Below are positions 1 to 6,060 of a DNA stretch of 7,305 bases, piece by piece. The notes beneath the pieces were generated by a model. That model ran no database searches and was not told the origin of the DNA. It was given only the letters and a program-made list of their open reading frames with translations. This DNA is from DAIOGN01 sp036745245 (GTDB lineage Bacteria > Zixibacteria > MSB-5A5 > JAUVRN01). Location: positions 1-7,305 of the forward strand of contig DAIOGN010000144.1 of NCBI GenBank assembly GCA_036745245.1, given 5' to 3'. Position 1 is the stretch's first letter; each line of letters begins with the position of its first letter. Position numbers and translations under genes: made by a program.

Positions 1-279
1 GAAGGACGTGCCGCGCTCGAGCGCCTGCGACACGGCTGCGACCACTTCGGGATGCGCATGCCCCAGGATGAGCGGGCCCCAGGAGTTGCAGAAATCGAGA
101 TAGCGATTGTCGTCTTCGTCGAAGAGGTACGGTCCCTGGCCGGCTCGGATGAAGAGCGGCGTGCCACCCACCGCCTTGAACGCGCGCACGGGCGAATTCA
201 CTCCACCTGCGAGCACGCGGCGCGCACGGTCCCACAACGCCTGCGAGGCGGCCGTCTTCTGCGTCTCGGTTAAAGCCAT
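1..279 (-). CDS. hemL: Glutamate-1-semialdehyde 2,1-aminomutase, N-terminal part (cut by window edge)
   Basis: The first 93 residues of a cytoplasmic PLP-dependent class-III aminotransferase-fold enzyme that moves the amino group of glutamate-1-semialdehyde to give 5-aminolevulinate, the last step of the C5 route. The family signature GGVNSPVRAF is at residues 25-34, followed by GGTPLFI (38-44) and SWGPLILGH (about 68-76), in the order and spacing of HemL. The catalytic PLP lysine lies beyond the left edge and cannot be checked. The ATG at 279 is the natural start: its distance to the GGVNSPVRAF motif is normal for the family. It overlaps the end of hemB by 10 bp (ATGGCTTTAA). I see no strong Shine-Dalgarno sequence, so translation is probably coupled to hemB. 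The substrate comes from HemA, encoded first in the same operon. Identity is near certain; integrity of the rest is unknown. Confidence 0.96.
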   Translation of the reverse strand, partial: MALTETQKTAASQALWDRARRVLAGGVNSPVRAFKAVGGTPLFIRAGQGPYLFDEDDNRYLDFCNSWGPLILGHAHPEVVAAVSQALERGTSF

Positions 280-1258
280 CGTTCTTTGAGAAGATCCCTG
301 AGATGGTAAGTGAGGATCACGCCCGCGCCCGCGCGCGTGATGGCCGTGAGGTTCTCCAGCACCAGATCGCGCTCGGAGGCCAGTCCTTCACGCACCAGAA
401 GTTTCACTGCGGCGTATTCGCCGGATACGTTGTAGGCGGCCACCGGCAGGTCGGTGTGTGCGCGCACTTCGGCGATCACATCCAGATAGGCGAGGGCCGG
501 TTTCACCATCACGATGTCGGCGCCTTCCATTTCGTCGAGATTCACTTCGCGGCGCGCTTCCAGCCGGTTGCGGAAATCCATCTGGTACGGGCGCCGGTCG
601 CCTTTCCCCGGTGCGGACCCGGCGGCTTCTCGAAACGGGCCGTAGTAGGACGACGCATACTTGGCCGTGTACGCCAGAATCAGCGTGTTCACAAATCCCG
701 ACACCTCGAGGAGGTCGCGGACTCTGCCTACGCGACCGTCCATCATGTCCGACGGGGCTACGCAATCGGCGCCTGCTTCGGCCGACACGCGCGCCATTTC
801 AGCGAGGATGGGCAGCGAGGCGTCGTTGTCGATCTGGCCCTGCCGTTCCACACCGCAATGTCCGGAGGAGGTGTACGNNNNNNNNNNNNNNNNAGGCACA
901 CGTCGCAGCTGATGAACAGATCGCTTCCGAAGGCTTTGCGAAGCGCGCGAATCGCCACAGGCACCGCACCCTTCGAATCCACGGCGCCCGATGCCTTCGC
1001 GTCTTTCTTTTCCGGCGAGCCGAACAGCATCACGCGATCCAGACCGAGCTTCAAATCGGCTTCTATTGATTTCACCAGTCGATCGGGCGACTCACGATGA
1101 ATCCCGGGGAGGCTTCCTATGGCCTGCCGCACGCCCTTTCCCGGCACCACGAAGTACGGTTGAATCATGCCCGCACTCGACAGGTGCGTCTCGGCCACCA
1201 GGTCTCTTACGATTCGACTCTGCCTGAGCCTCCGGGGCCGCATGGAGAGATCGCTCAC
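270..1258 (-). CDS. hemB: Delta-aminolevulinic acid dehydratase (porphobilinogen synthase), interrupted by an N gap
   Basis: Condenses two 5-aminolevulinates to porphobilinogen in the cytoplasm. The N-terminal part has the family's RPRRLR (residues 7-12) and ends at SCDVCL just before the Ns. The rest resumes at YTSSGHCG and runs to the stop at 270. The active-site lysines are visible in AKYASSYYGPFR and in VMVKPAL. The metal-site cysteines are those of DVC and GHC, with a third expected inside the gap. If the family pattern DVCLCxYT is restored, the protein is about 325 aa, normal for HemB, with the lysines near 196 and 249. The two halves are in different frames only because the N run has the wrong length; I do not regard this as a pseudogene. 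The GTG start at 1258 is preferred: GAGG lies 7 nt upstream and the start overlaps the hemCD stop as GTGA. An internal ATG at 1243 gives a protein 5 aa shorter and lacks a ribosome site. Confidence 0.95.
878..893. other. Assembly gap (16 Ns) inside hemB
   Basis: Sixteen undetermined bases. The partial codon on the upstream side of hemB is CTN, always Leu, which continues DVC into DVCL. The partial codon on the other side is NCG (Ser, Pro, Thr or Ala), immediately before YTSSGHCG. The HemB family pattern DVCLCxYT needs exactly three residues here (Leu, Cys, x), so only 5 bases should be missing. The run is therefore about 11 bases too long, and 11 is not a multiple of three, which explains the apparent frameshift. 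Confidence 0.9.
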
Positions 1259-2883
1259 ACGAGCACCTCAGCCAGAGCTTCCAGGCTTGGCTCGCGCGCC
1301 ACGATCACGGGTTCCCCGAGCAATTCCTGCATGGCGTTCTGAGTGGTGGGCCCGATCGCCGCCCAGCGGGCACCCTCGGGTCGCCCGTACATCTCCACGA
1401 ACCTGCGTCCCGCTTCCGGTGACGTCGCGAGGATCCAGTGCGGCTGAACTCGATCTTTCGGAACACGATCGGCGAGAGGCGGTGAAATAGTTCTGTAGAT
1501 CAGCCAGGGTTCCACCGTGACTCCCTCTGCGATTAGCGCATTGGGGAGTTCGGTGCGGTGTGTCTCGCCGGTGGGCCACAGCACGCGGTGCGCGGGCCCC
1601 ACGGTCGCAAGAAACTGCGTGGCGAAATCGCCGCCGTCCTGCCCCGCGTTCACCAGGTCCACCGACCAGCCGGCCCCCTCCAGCGCCGCGGCCGTAGCCC
1701 GGCCCACGGCTCCCACCTTGAGGCCGTTGGGCTTGTGCCTGCACATTCCGGTGAAATAGTACACGGCGTTCTGCGATGTGAAGAGGATCCAGTCGTAGCG
1801 TTCCCAGAGCCTGTTTTCGGGGACCGGCAATTCCAGCGCGATAGGCTCGAACGCAAGTGTGGGGACCGCCAGAAGCTCGCCCCCCATGGCCTCCACGGCC
1901 TCCTTCAGTCCGTCCACGGCAGTCGGCGGTCGCGTCACCACCACCATGCGGCCGGCCAGCGGTTTTTCGTGTCGCGCCCAGCGCGACTTCTGCTCGAGGA
2001 GGTCGGAGAACACGGCCTCCGCGGCGCGCTCGGATGTGGAATCGCGACGCGTGGAGCGAAATGCGTGCGGTTTGCCCTCGCGGTCGAACGCAGCGTACAA
2101 CGCGTGCAACACTACGCCGTCTTCACACTCCGCATAGGCGCCCAGCGGCAGATTGCAGCCGCCGGCGAAGCGATTCAAGAGACCTCGTTCGGCTTCCACC
2201 TCCATGCGCACGCGCGCATCGTCAAGCGGCCCCACCGCGGCCCGGGCACGCGCGTCGTCGGAGCGAATCTCGATGGCCAGGGCCGCCTGTCCGGGGGCCG
2301 GCAGAAACGCATCCAACGCCAGCACGGTCACATCGAGATCCGAGAGATCCAGCTCCAGGCGGTCGAGTCCGGCCTTTGCGAGTAGGATGGCATCATACTG
2401 CCCGTCGCGGAGTTTGCGAACACGGGTGGGCACGTTGCCTCTCAGGTCGAGCAATTGCAGGTCAGGCGCCAACAGCACTGCCTGAGCACGACGCCGCACC
2501 GACGAAGTGCCCAGCCGCGCTCCCGGCCGAAGCGGCAAAGGTGACCGCTCGAATCGCGCCTCCCTGCGCGCCAGGATCACGTCACGCCGGTCGGCGCGGG
2601 ACAGTACGGCTTCCACGCGTAGCCCCGGAACGTCGGTGGTAGGCAAATCCTTGAGGGAGTGCACTGCAAGATCGGTACGACCGTCGAGCAGCGAGTGTTC
2701 CAGTTCCTTGGTGAAGAACCCGCGGCCGTCGAGTGCCGAAAACGGCGCGTCCTGAACTTCGTCGCCCTGGGTGGTGATGAACACGAGTTCGGACTTTGCG
2801 TGACCGTTGCGTTCGAGAAGCTGCTGCACACTGCGCGCCTGCCAGAGCGCCAGGTCGGAGGTGCGGGTGGCAATCCTCAGCAT
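1255..2883 (-). CDS. hemCD: HemC-HemD fusion: porphobilinogen deaminase / uroporphyrinogen-III synthase
   Basis: A 542-aa bifunctional cytoplasmic protein. Residues 1 to about 300 are porphobilinogen deaminase (hydroxymethylbilane synthase): RTSDLALWQA near the N-terminus, AVHSLKDLPT with the catalytic Asp at 79, GTSSVRRRAQ and LRGNVPTRV for the acidic side chains of the substrate, and GGCNLPLG with Cys243, the attachment site of the dipyrromethane cofactor. From about residue 308 (LAGRMVVVTRPP) to the end it is uroporphyrinogen-III synthase, a poorly conserved family recognised here by ILFTSQNAVYYF (366-377), LATSPEAGRRF (485-495) and the two-lobed length of about 235 aa. A charged linker of only a few residues joins the parts. 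The ATG at 2883 overlaps the hemA stop as ATGCTGA. The bases upstream of it are CCTCCC-like on the coding strand, the opposite of a ribosome site, so translation probably depends on re-initiation after hemA. Confidence 0.95.
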   Translation of the reverse strand: MLRIATRTSDLALWQARSVQQLLERNGHAKSELVFITTQGDEVQDAPFSALDGRGFFTKELEHSLLDGRTDLAVHSLKDLPTTDVPGLRVEAVLSRADRRDVILARREARFERSPLPLRPGARLGTSSVRRRAQAVLLAPDLQLLDLRGNVPTRVRKLRDGQYDAILLAKAGLDRLELDLSDLDVTVLALDAFLPAPGQAALAIEIRSDDARARAAVGPLDDARVRMEVEAERGLLNRFAGGCNLPLGAYAECEDGVVLHALYAAFDREGKPHAFRSTRRDSTSERAAEAVFSDLLEQKSRWARHEKPLAGRMVVVTRPPTAVDGLKEAVEAMGGELLAVPTLAFEPIALELPVPENRLWERYDWILFTSQNAVYYFTGMCRHKPNGLKVGAVGRATAAALEGAGWSVDLVNAGQDGGDFATQFLATVGPAHRVLWPTGETHRTELPNALIAEGVTVEPWLIYRTISPPLADRVPKDRVQPHWILATSPEAGRRFVEMYGRPEGARWAAIGPTTQNAMQELLGEPVIVAREPSLEALAEVLV

Positions 2884-4208
2884 GTGGGAGGTGCGAACCG
2901 AACGCCTTGCACCTCCACGCCATTCGAGGAACCGCGCTCCGACTCTTCGGTCGCAGAGTCTTCGGCCGGCTTCATACAGGCGCCGGCGCTTGTGGCCAGT
3001 GACTTGAGCGGAAGATGCACGATGCCCGGCACGAGTTTGTTGAGCACCCAGTAACGGACCGATTCCTGGTCCTGGGGAGACAGGTGTTCGAGCCTCCCCG
3101 ACAATAGCGATTCGAGTCCCGTCTGGGCGAAGGCCATGGCCTCTTTGTGGATCCGGCCAAACATGGGAGAGAGCATCGCCTCCACGACCTGATCGTGGTA
3201 TCGGACCACCTCTTCGTCCACGATCTGACGGGCGCGGTCGGCTGCGCGGAAGCGTTCGCGGCGGTTTTTTGCGGCCAGGTCTCGCAGCGTTCCAAGGTGC
3301 CAGAGACGAACGTTGGCGAGGTCGGCCACGTCGTCAGCCACATCCCTCGGGATCGCCATGTCGAGAAACAAGAAGGGTCGGTTGGGGTCGCCGGCGCGCA
3401 ACAGCGTCAGGGCGTCCTCACGACTGAAGATCGCCTGTTGCGATGAGGTGGCCGAGAGCACGGCGTCCACCACCGGAGGCTGGCGGCAGAAGTCATCCAG
3501 GCTCATCGTGCGTTGACCGCCCGCCAGGGGCTCGAGCTTTGAGACCGTGCGGTTGACGAATACGAGTTCTCCGGCACCGGCCTCTTTACACGCCTCGGCC
3601 AGCTTGGGCGTCATCGCGCCGGCGCCCACCAGGGCCACTCGCGCACCAGGCACTTCCCGTGCAAATTCGAAAATCACTTCGGCGGCAAGGCTGGCCATCG
3701 ACAGCTTGTGCGTTCCAATTTCGGTTTCACGCCGCACGCGTTTGGCGCAGTGAAATGCCGCGCGGAATGCCGGCCCCAGCCCCTCCCCCGCCCGTGCGGA
3801 CTCGGTGGCCAAGCTCCAGGCATCCTTCACCTGTCCGAGCACCTGGGCCTCACCGATCACGAGGCTGTCGAGTGCTGCCGCCACGGTGAAGAGATGGCGC
3901 GCCGCTTCGATGCCGGAATGTCCGTAGAAATTCTCCGGCGTAAACGACACGCCCTGCTTGTCCTTGAAAAAGTAATCGAGGATGCGATTGCGTGAGGTGT
4001 GGATGGGACGGGCTTCGCGGTTCTGGAAGATGAACTCCACCCGGTTGCACGTGGCGAGGTACACCAGCTCTGCAAACCCGGCGGCTTCTATCAGTTCCTG
4101 AAGGCGCTCTTCGCGCCTGTCCTCCGGCAGAGTCAGAGCCGAGAGAAGTTCGACCGGAGCCTGGTGAATATTGGCCCCCACCACCCCCAACTTCAGCCCA
4201 CCGCCCAT
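2877..4208 (-). CDS. hemA: Glutamyl-tRNA reductase
   Basis: A 443-aa cytoplasmic enzyme that reduces glutamyl-tRNA(Glu) with NADPH to glutamate-1-semialdehyde, the committed and usually regulated step of the C5 pathway. The N-terminal catalytic domain carries LATCNRVEF with the nucleophile Cys54 and the family block ALDSLVIGEAQVLGQVK (112-128). The NADPH-binding domain shows VALVGAGAMTPKLAE (191-205) and VNRT (218-221), then FLDMAIPRDV (281-290). The C-terminal dimerisation helices end at LPLKSLA (399-405), followed by an extra, acidic and Ser-rich tail of about 38 residues. The usual GINHKTAPV-like start motif reads GANIHQAPV here. I chose the ATG at 4208: GAGG lies 10 nt upstream and the product starts a few residues before the first conserved strand. 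The same frame stays open upstream to 4283, but that extension has no family similarity. First gene of the hem operon. Confidence 0.96.
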   Translation of the reverse strand: MGGGLKLGVVGANIHQAPVELLSALTLPEDRREERLQELIEAAGFAELVYLATCNRVEFIFQNREARPIHTSRNRILDYFFKDKQGVSFTPENFYGHSGIEAARHLFTVAAALDSLVIGEAQVLGQVKDAWSLATESARAGEGLGPAFRAAFHCAKRVRRETEIGTHKLSMASLAAEVIFEFAREVPGARVALVGAGAMTPKLAEACKEAGAGELVFVNRTVSKLEPLAGGQRTMSLDDFCRQPPVVDAVLSATSSQQAIFSREDALTLLRAGDPNRPFLFLDMAIPRDVADDVADLANVRLWHLGTLRDLAAKNRRERFRAADRARQIVDEEVVRYHDQVVEAMLSPMFGRIHKEAMAFAQTGLESLLSGRLEHLSPQDQESVRYWVLNKLVPGIVHLPLKSLATSAGACMKPAEDSATEESERGSSNGVEVQGVRFAPPTC

Positions 4209-4261
4209 GGTGTCTTCGCCTCTGTTTAAGATTGAGGCGGGGCCGTGATTCGTTGTCATTC

Positions 4262-4297
4262 CGCTACCATAATAGGCAAGCATTCACGATCCGTCGA
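4262..4297 (-). promoter_or_regulatory. Candidate sigma-70-type promoter of the hem operon
   Basis: On the minus strand, a -10 box TATTAT at 4274-4269 (5 of 6 to consensus) and a -35 box TCGACG at 4297-4292 (4 of 6), separated by exactly 17 bases. Transcription would start near 4262, giving a leader of about 54 nt before the hemA ATG. It sits in the only non-coding space upstream of the operon. Assigned by eye; no start-site data. Confidence 0.5.
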
Positions 4298-4357
4298 GGT
4301 CTTTTCGGACCCTTTCGGTGTCGGCAATTCATTGCGCATTAACGAGTTATGCCACGG

Positions 4358-4379
4358 GTTTCTCAAACTGCTGGGAAAC
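4358..4379. other. Stem-loop in the divergent intergenic region
   Basis: GTTTCTCA (4358-4365) can pair with TGGGAAAC (4372-4379) around a 6-base loop: eight pairs, one of them G-U. Neither strand has a T-run after it, so it is not a terminator. It lies upstream of both candidate promoters, so it may act, if at all, as DNA (an operator) or as part of an unannotated transcript. It could also be chance. Confidence 0.3.
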
Positions 4380-4390
4380 AGACGTTTAGC

Positions 4391-4407
4391 TGACCTCGTG
4401 GTGGTCA
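4391..4407. promoter_or_regulatory. Inverted repeat TGACC-N7-GGTCA, possible operator
   Basis: Perfect 5-bp arms TGACC (4391-4395) and GGTCA (4403-4407) with a 7-base spacer, about 40-80 bases upstream of the candidate promoter of the lipoprotein gene. The size is that of a dimeric regulator site, but arms this short occur by chance and no regulator is encoded in the window. Confidence 0.2.
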
Positions 4408-4443
4408 AATCCGGGCGTCCTCTTTTTAGTACTCCGCCTCCCT

Positions 4444-4478
4444 TTGCGGCCCTGCTCCAGGTGCCGATAAGACGGTCA
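4444..4478 (+). promoter_or_regulatory. Weak candidate promoter of the lipoprotein gene
   Basis: TTGCGG at 4444-4449 (4 of 6 to the -35 consensus) and GATAAG at 4466-4471 (4 of 6 to the -10) with a 16-base spacer. Transcription would start near 4478 and leave a leader of about 64 nt. This is the best pair I found on the plus strand before the gene, but it is not strong. Confidence 0.3.
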
Positions 4479-4541
4479 GAGTGTCCAGGGGGCGGAATTC
4501 CGGCACTCAGAGCACACAGGAAACGAATTCACCGGAGTATA

Positions 4542-5819
4542 ATGAACATGATGGCCATGCGAATCGATCGACATCTCAAGGCGGCCTTCGGAGCCCTGGC
4601 CCTTCTGGCACTGGGCGCGTGCGAGGAATTGCCCACGTCCAACGACACTGAGGCTCCCACGGTGACCATCCTGTCGCCGGGGGCCAACTCGTCAGCCACC
4701 GACTCCCTCATCGTCTCTGTCAACGCACAGGACAACGTGAGCGTGGCGCGCGTGGAAGTGTACATTTCGGGCCGCACCACACCAATGGCCGTGGACACCG
4801 ACGCCCCGTACACGGTCACGGTGCCACTGGCCGAGATCGCTCCGGGCTCGAGACAATTCTACGCCGTGGCTGTAGATGCAGCCGGCAATTCCGCAAACAC
4901 ATCCCCTGTGAATTTCACGTCAGATCGTACCCCAGGCCTGCGATTCCTGGGGCGCATCGCTCTCACAGGCACGGTCTCCGACGTGGCGGCCTCCGGGAAT
5001 CTGGCGATTCTTGCAGCGGGCGATGGCGGTGTGGTGGCCATCGACATTACAAATGTGTACGTGCCGGAATTCGTGGGTAGCTACAGAACCGGCAATCCGA
5101 TTCTGGGCGTGGCGTTGAGCCTCCCCGTGGTGTACGCGGGCGCCGGCGACGGCAGCGTGCTCGCCCTCACCACGTCCACGCCTGACACGCTGATTCGAAC
5201 GGCCAACCTGGTGGTGTCCGGAATTCAGGCCGGCCAGCTAGCCATCGTGAACACCACTCTCTCCGTGGCGTGCGGCGGCGGCGGACTCCTGCAGCTCTCC
5301 GCTTCGCAGGCGGATACGCTCATCGAACTGGGCCGCTACGATCAGGGCCAGGACGTGCGTGACGTCGAGAGTGTGGGTCAGAACGCTTACGTGGCCGAGT
5401 TCGGCTACGGCCTCAGAGTCATCGACGCAAGCGACCCCGACAGCATGAGTGCCATCGGCAACTACGCGGCGATCGGAGCCACCGACATCTTCATTACAGG
5501 AACGACGCTCTTTCTGGCTCGCAGCGGCGACGGACTGGAGGCGATTTCGATCGCCAACCCGTCGGCCCCTACGAGTCTCGACATCTATCCGAGCGGCGGC
5601 GCCATGGTCACCGGCGTCAAGGGAGACGGCTTCTGGCTCTACGCTGCGAGAGGGTCCGTGGGCGTGGAAGTCATCAATGCGTCCACTCCCTCGAATCTCA
5701 CGCAGGCGCCCGCCGGCGTCTTCAACACCACCGGCCTGGCGAACAAAGTGGCGGTGAATGCCGGCTACGTACTCGTGGCCGACAATGACAACCTGACGAT
5801 TCTCAAGTACGTTCCGTAA
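4542..5819 (+). CDS. Predicted outer-membrane lipoprotein: Ig-like domain plus LVIVD-type beta-propeller
   Basis: A 425-aa exported protein of unknown specific function. Residues 1-26 form a lipoprotein signal peptide with lipobox LGAC and the lipidated Cys at 27, followed by Glu, not the Asp that commonly retains lipoproteins in the inner membrane. Residues about 36-126 resemble a bacterial Ig-like domain (APTVTILSPG, then DNVSVARVEVYI, closing with YAVAVDAAGNSA). From about 133 to the end there are roughly seven repeats with a period near 43 aa, each with an alternating hydrophobic strand, a Gly/Asp turn and a VVAIDI- or LRVIDA-like strand. These match the LVIVD repeat style of beta-propellers, probably used for binding at the cell surface or in the periplasm. 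Four in-frame ATGs are clustered at 4542, 4548, 4551 and 4557. GGAG at 4534-4537 suits 4548 slightly better by spacing; the difference is 2 aa. It stands alone: divergent from hemA and closed by a terminator. Confidence 0.85.
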   Translation: MNMMAMRIDRHLKAAFGALALLALGACEELPTSNDTEAPTVTILSPGANSSATDSLIVSVNAQDNVSVARVEVYISGRTTPMAVDTDAPYTVTVPLAEIAPGSRQFYAVAVDAAGNSANTSPVNFTSDRTPGLRFLGRIALTGTVSDVAASGNLAILAAGDGGVVAIDITNVYVPEFVGSYRTGNPILGVALSLPVVYAGAGDGSVLALTTSTPDTLIRTANLVVSGIQAGQLAIVNTTLSVACGGGGLLQLSASQADTLIELGRYDQGQDVRDVESVGQNAYVAEFGYGLRVIDASDPDSMSAIGNYAAIGATDIFITGTTLFLARSGDGLEAISIANPSAPTSLDIYPSGGAMVTGVKGDGFWLYAARGSVGVEVINASTPSNLTQAPAGVFNTTGLANKVAVNAGYVLVADNDNLTILKYVP

Positions 5820-5844
5820 CCGTCGCACCCGATCGCAAATCTCT

Positions 5845-5873
5845 GGGCCCGAACTCTTCGGGCCCTTTCTTTT
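5845..5873 (+). terminator. Intrinsic terminator after the lipoprotein gene
   Basis: GGGCCCGAA (5845-5853) pairs perfectly with TTCGGGCCC (5857-5865) around the loop CTC, and is followed directly by TTTCTTTT (5866-5873). A 9-bp GC-rich stem with a T-tract, 25 bases after the stop codon, is a textbook Rho-independent terminator. It separates the lipoprotein transcript from the tRNA gene. Confidence 0.93.
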
Positions 5874-5889
5874 GCGCCCGGCGGACTCC

Positions 5890-5917
5890 TTGACACCGCC
5901 CGAGGGCGCCCTTTATT
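5890..5917 (+). promoter_or_regulatory. Promoter of the tRNA-Lys gene
   Basis: A perfect -35 box TTGACA (5890-5895), a 16-base spacer, and a -10 box TTTATT (5912-5917, 4 of 6). The bases right after the -10 box are GGGCCC, a GC-rich discriminator as known from stringently controlled stable-RNA promoters. The predicted start near 5924 leaves only a few bases of 5' leader before the tRNA, for RNase P to remove. The stringent control is inferred from the discriminator only. Confidence 0.65.
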
Positions 5918-5929
5918 GGGCCCTACCGT

Positions 5930-6002
<73 letters not shown>

Positions 6003-6022
6003 TTTTGAATTCCCCCGCCACC

Positions 6023-6051
6023 TTGCCCCCTTCACCCCTGTGGCGTAAGCT
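6023..6051 (+). promoter_or_regulatory. Possible promoter for a leaderless flippase transcript
   Basis: TTGCCC (6023-6028) and TAAGCT (6046-6051, of the form TANNNT) are 17 bases apart. The ATG follows 9 bases after the -10-like box, so a transcript from here would have almost no leader, which fits the missing Shine-Dalgarno sequence. Weak evidence; transcription could also read through from the tRNA gene. Confidence 0.27.
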
Positions 6052-6060
6052 GGCGATCGC

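Larger units (their letters stand above)
4298..4541. other. Divergent intergenic region, lower GC, no gene assigned
   Basis: About 245 bases between the hem-operon promoter and the lipoprotein start. Base composition is clearly less GC-rich than the genes on both sides, and third-position G/C bias is lost in every frame. It contains the stem-loop at 4358-4379, the inverted repeat at 4391-4407 and the weak promoter at 4444-4478. Opposed frames are open through most of it on both strands in the same codon register, but neither has a convincing start, ribosome site or family resemblance, so I do not call them genes. Confidence 0.6.

Noticed and set aside
303..1100. Long plus-strand open frames opposite hemB
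   Set aside because: Shadows caused by high GC; the minus strand encodes a clearly conserved HemB over the same bases.
270..1258. hemB as a frameshifted pseudogene
   Set aside because: Both halves are fully conserved, and the frame change lies exactly at the N run; the restored length of about 325 aa is normal.
1558..2642. Plus-strand frames of 261-275 codons opposite hemCD
   Set aside because: No family resemblance, Arg/Pro-rich translations, and fully covered by the conserved HemC-HemD frame.
4493..4502. 10-bp palindrome CGGAATTCCG before the lipoprotein gene
   Set aside because: Short perfect palindromes like this are expected by chance; no second copy nearby and no clear position relative to a promoter.
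4245..4541. N-terminal extension of the lipoprotein by 99 codons
   Set aside because: It would bury the signal peptide and lipobox in the middle of the protein; the ATG cluster at 4542-4559 with GGAG just upstream is the natural start.
5238..5828. Minus-strand frame of 196 codons opposite the lipoprotein
   Set aside because: Arg/His/Val-rich antisense product without motifs; the plus strand has signal peptide, domains and repeats.
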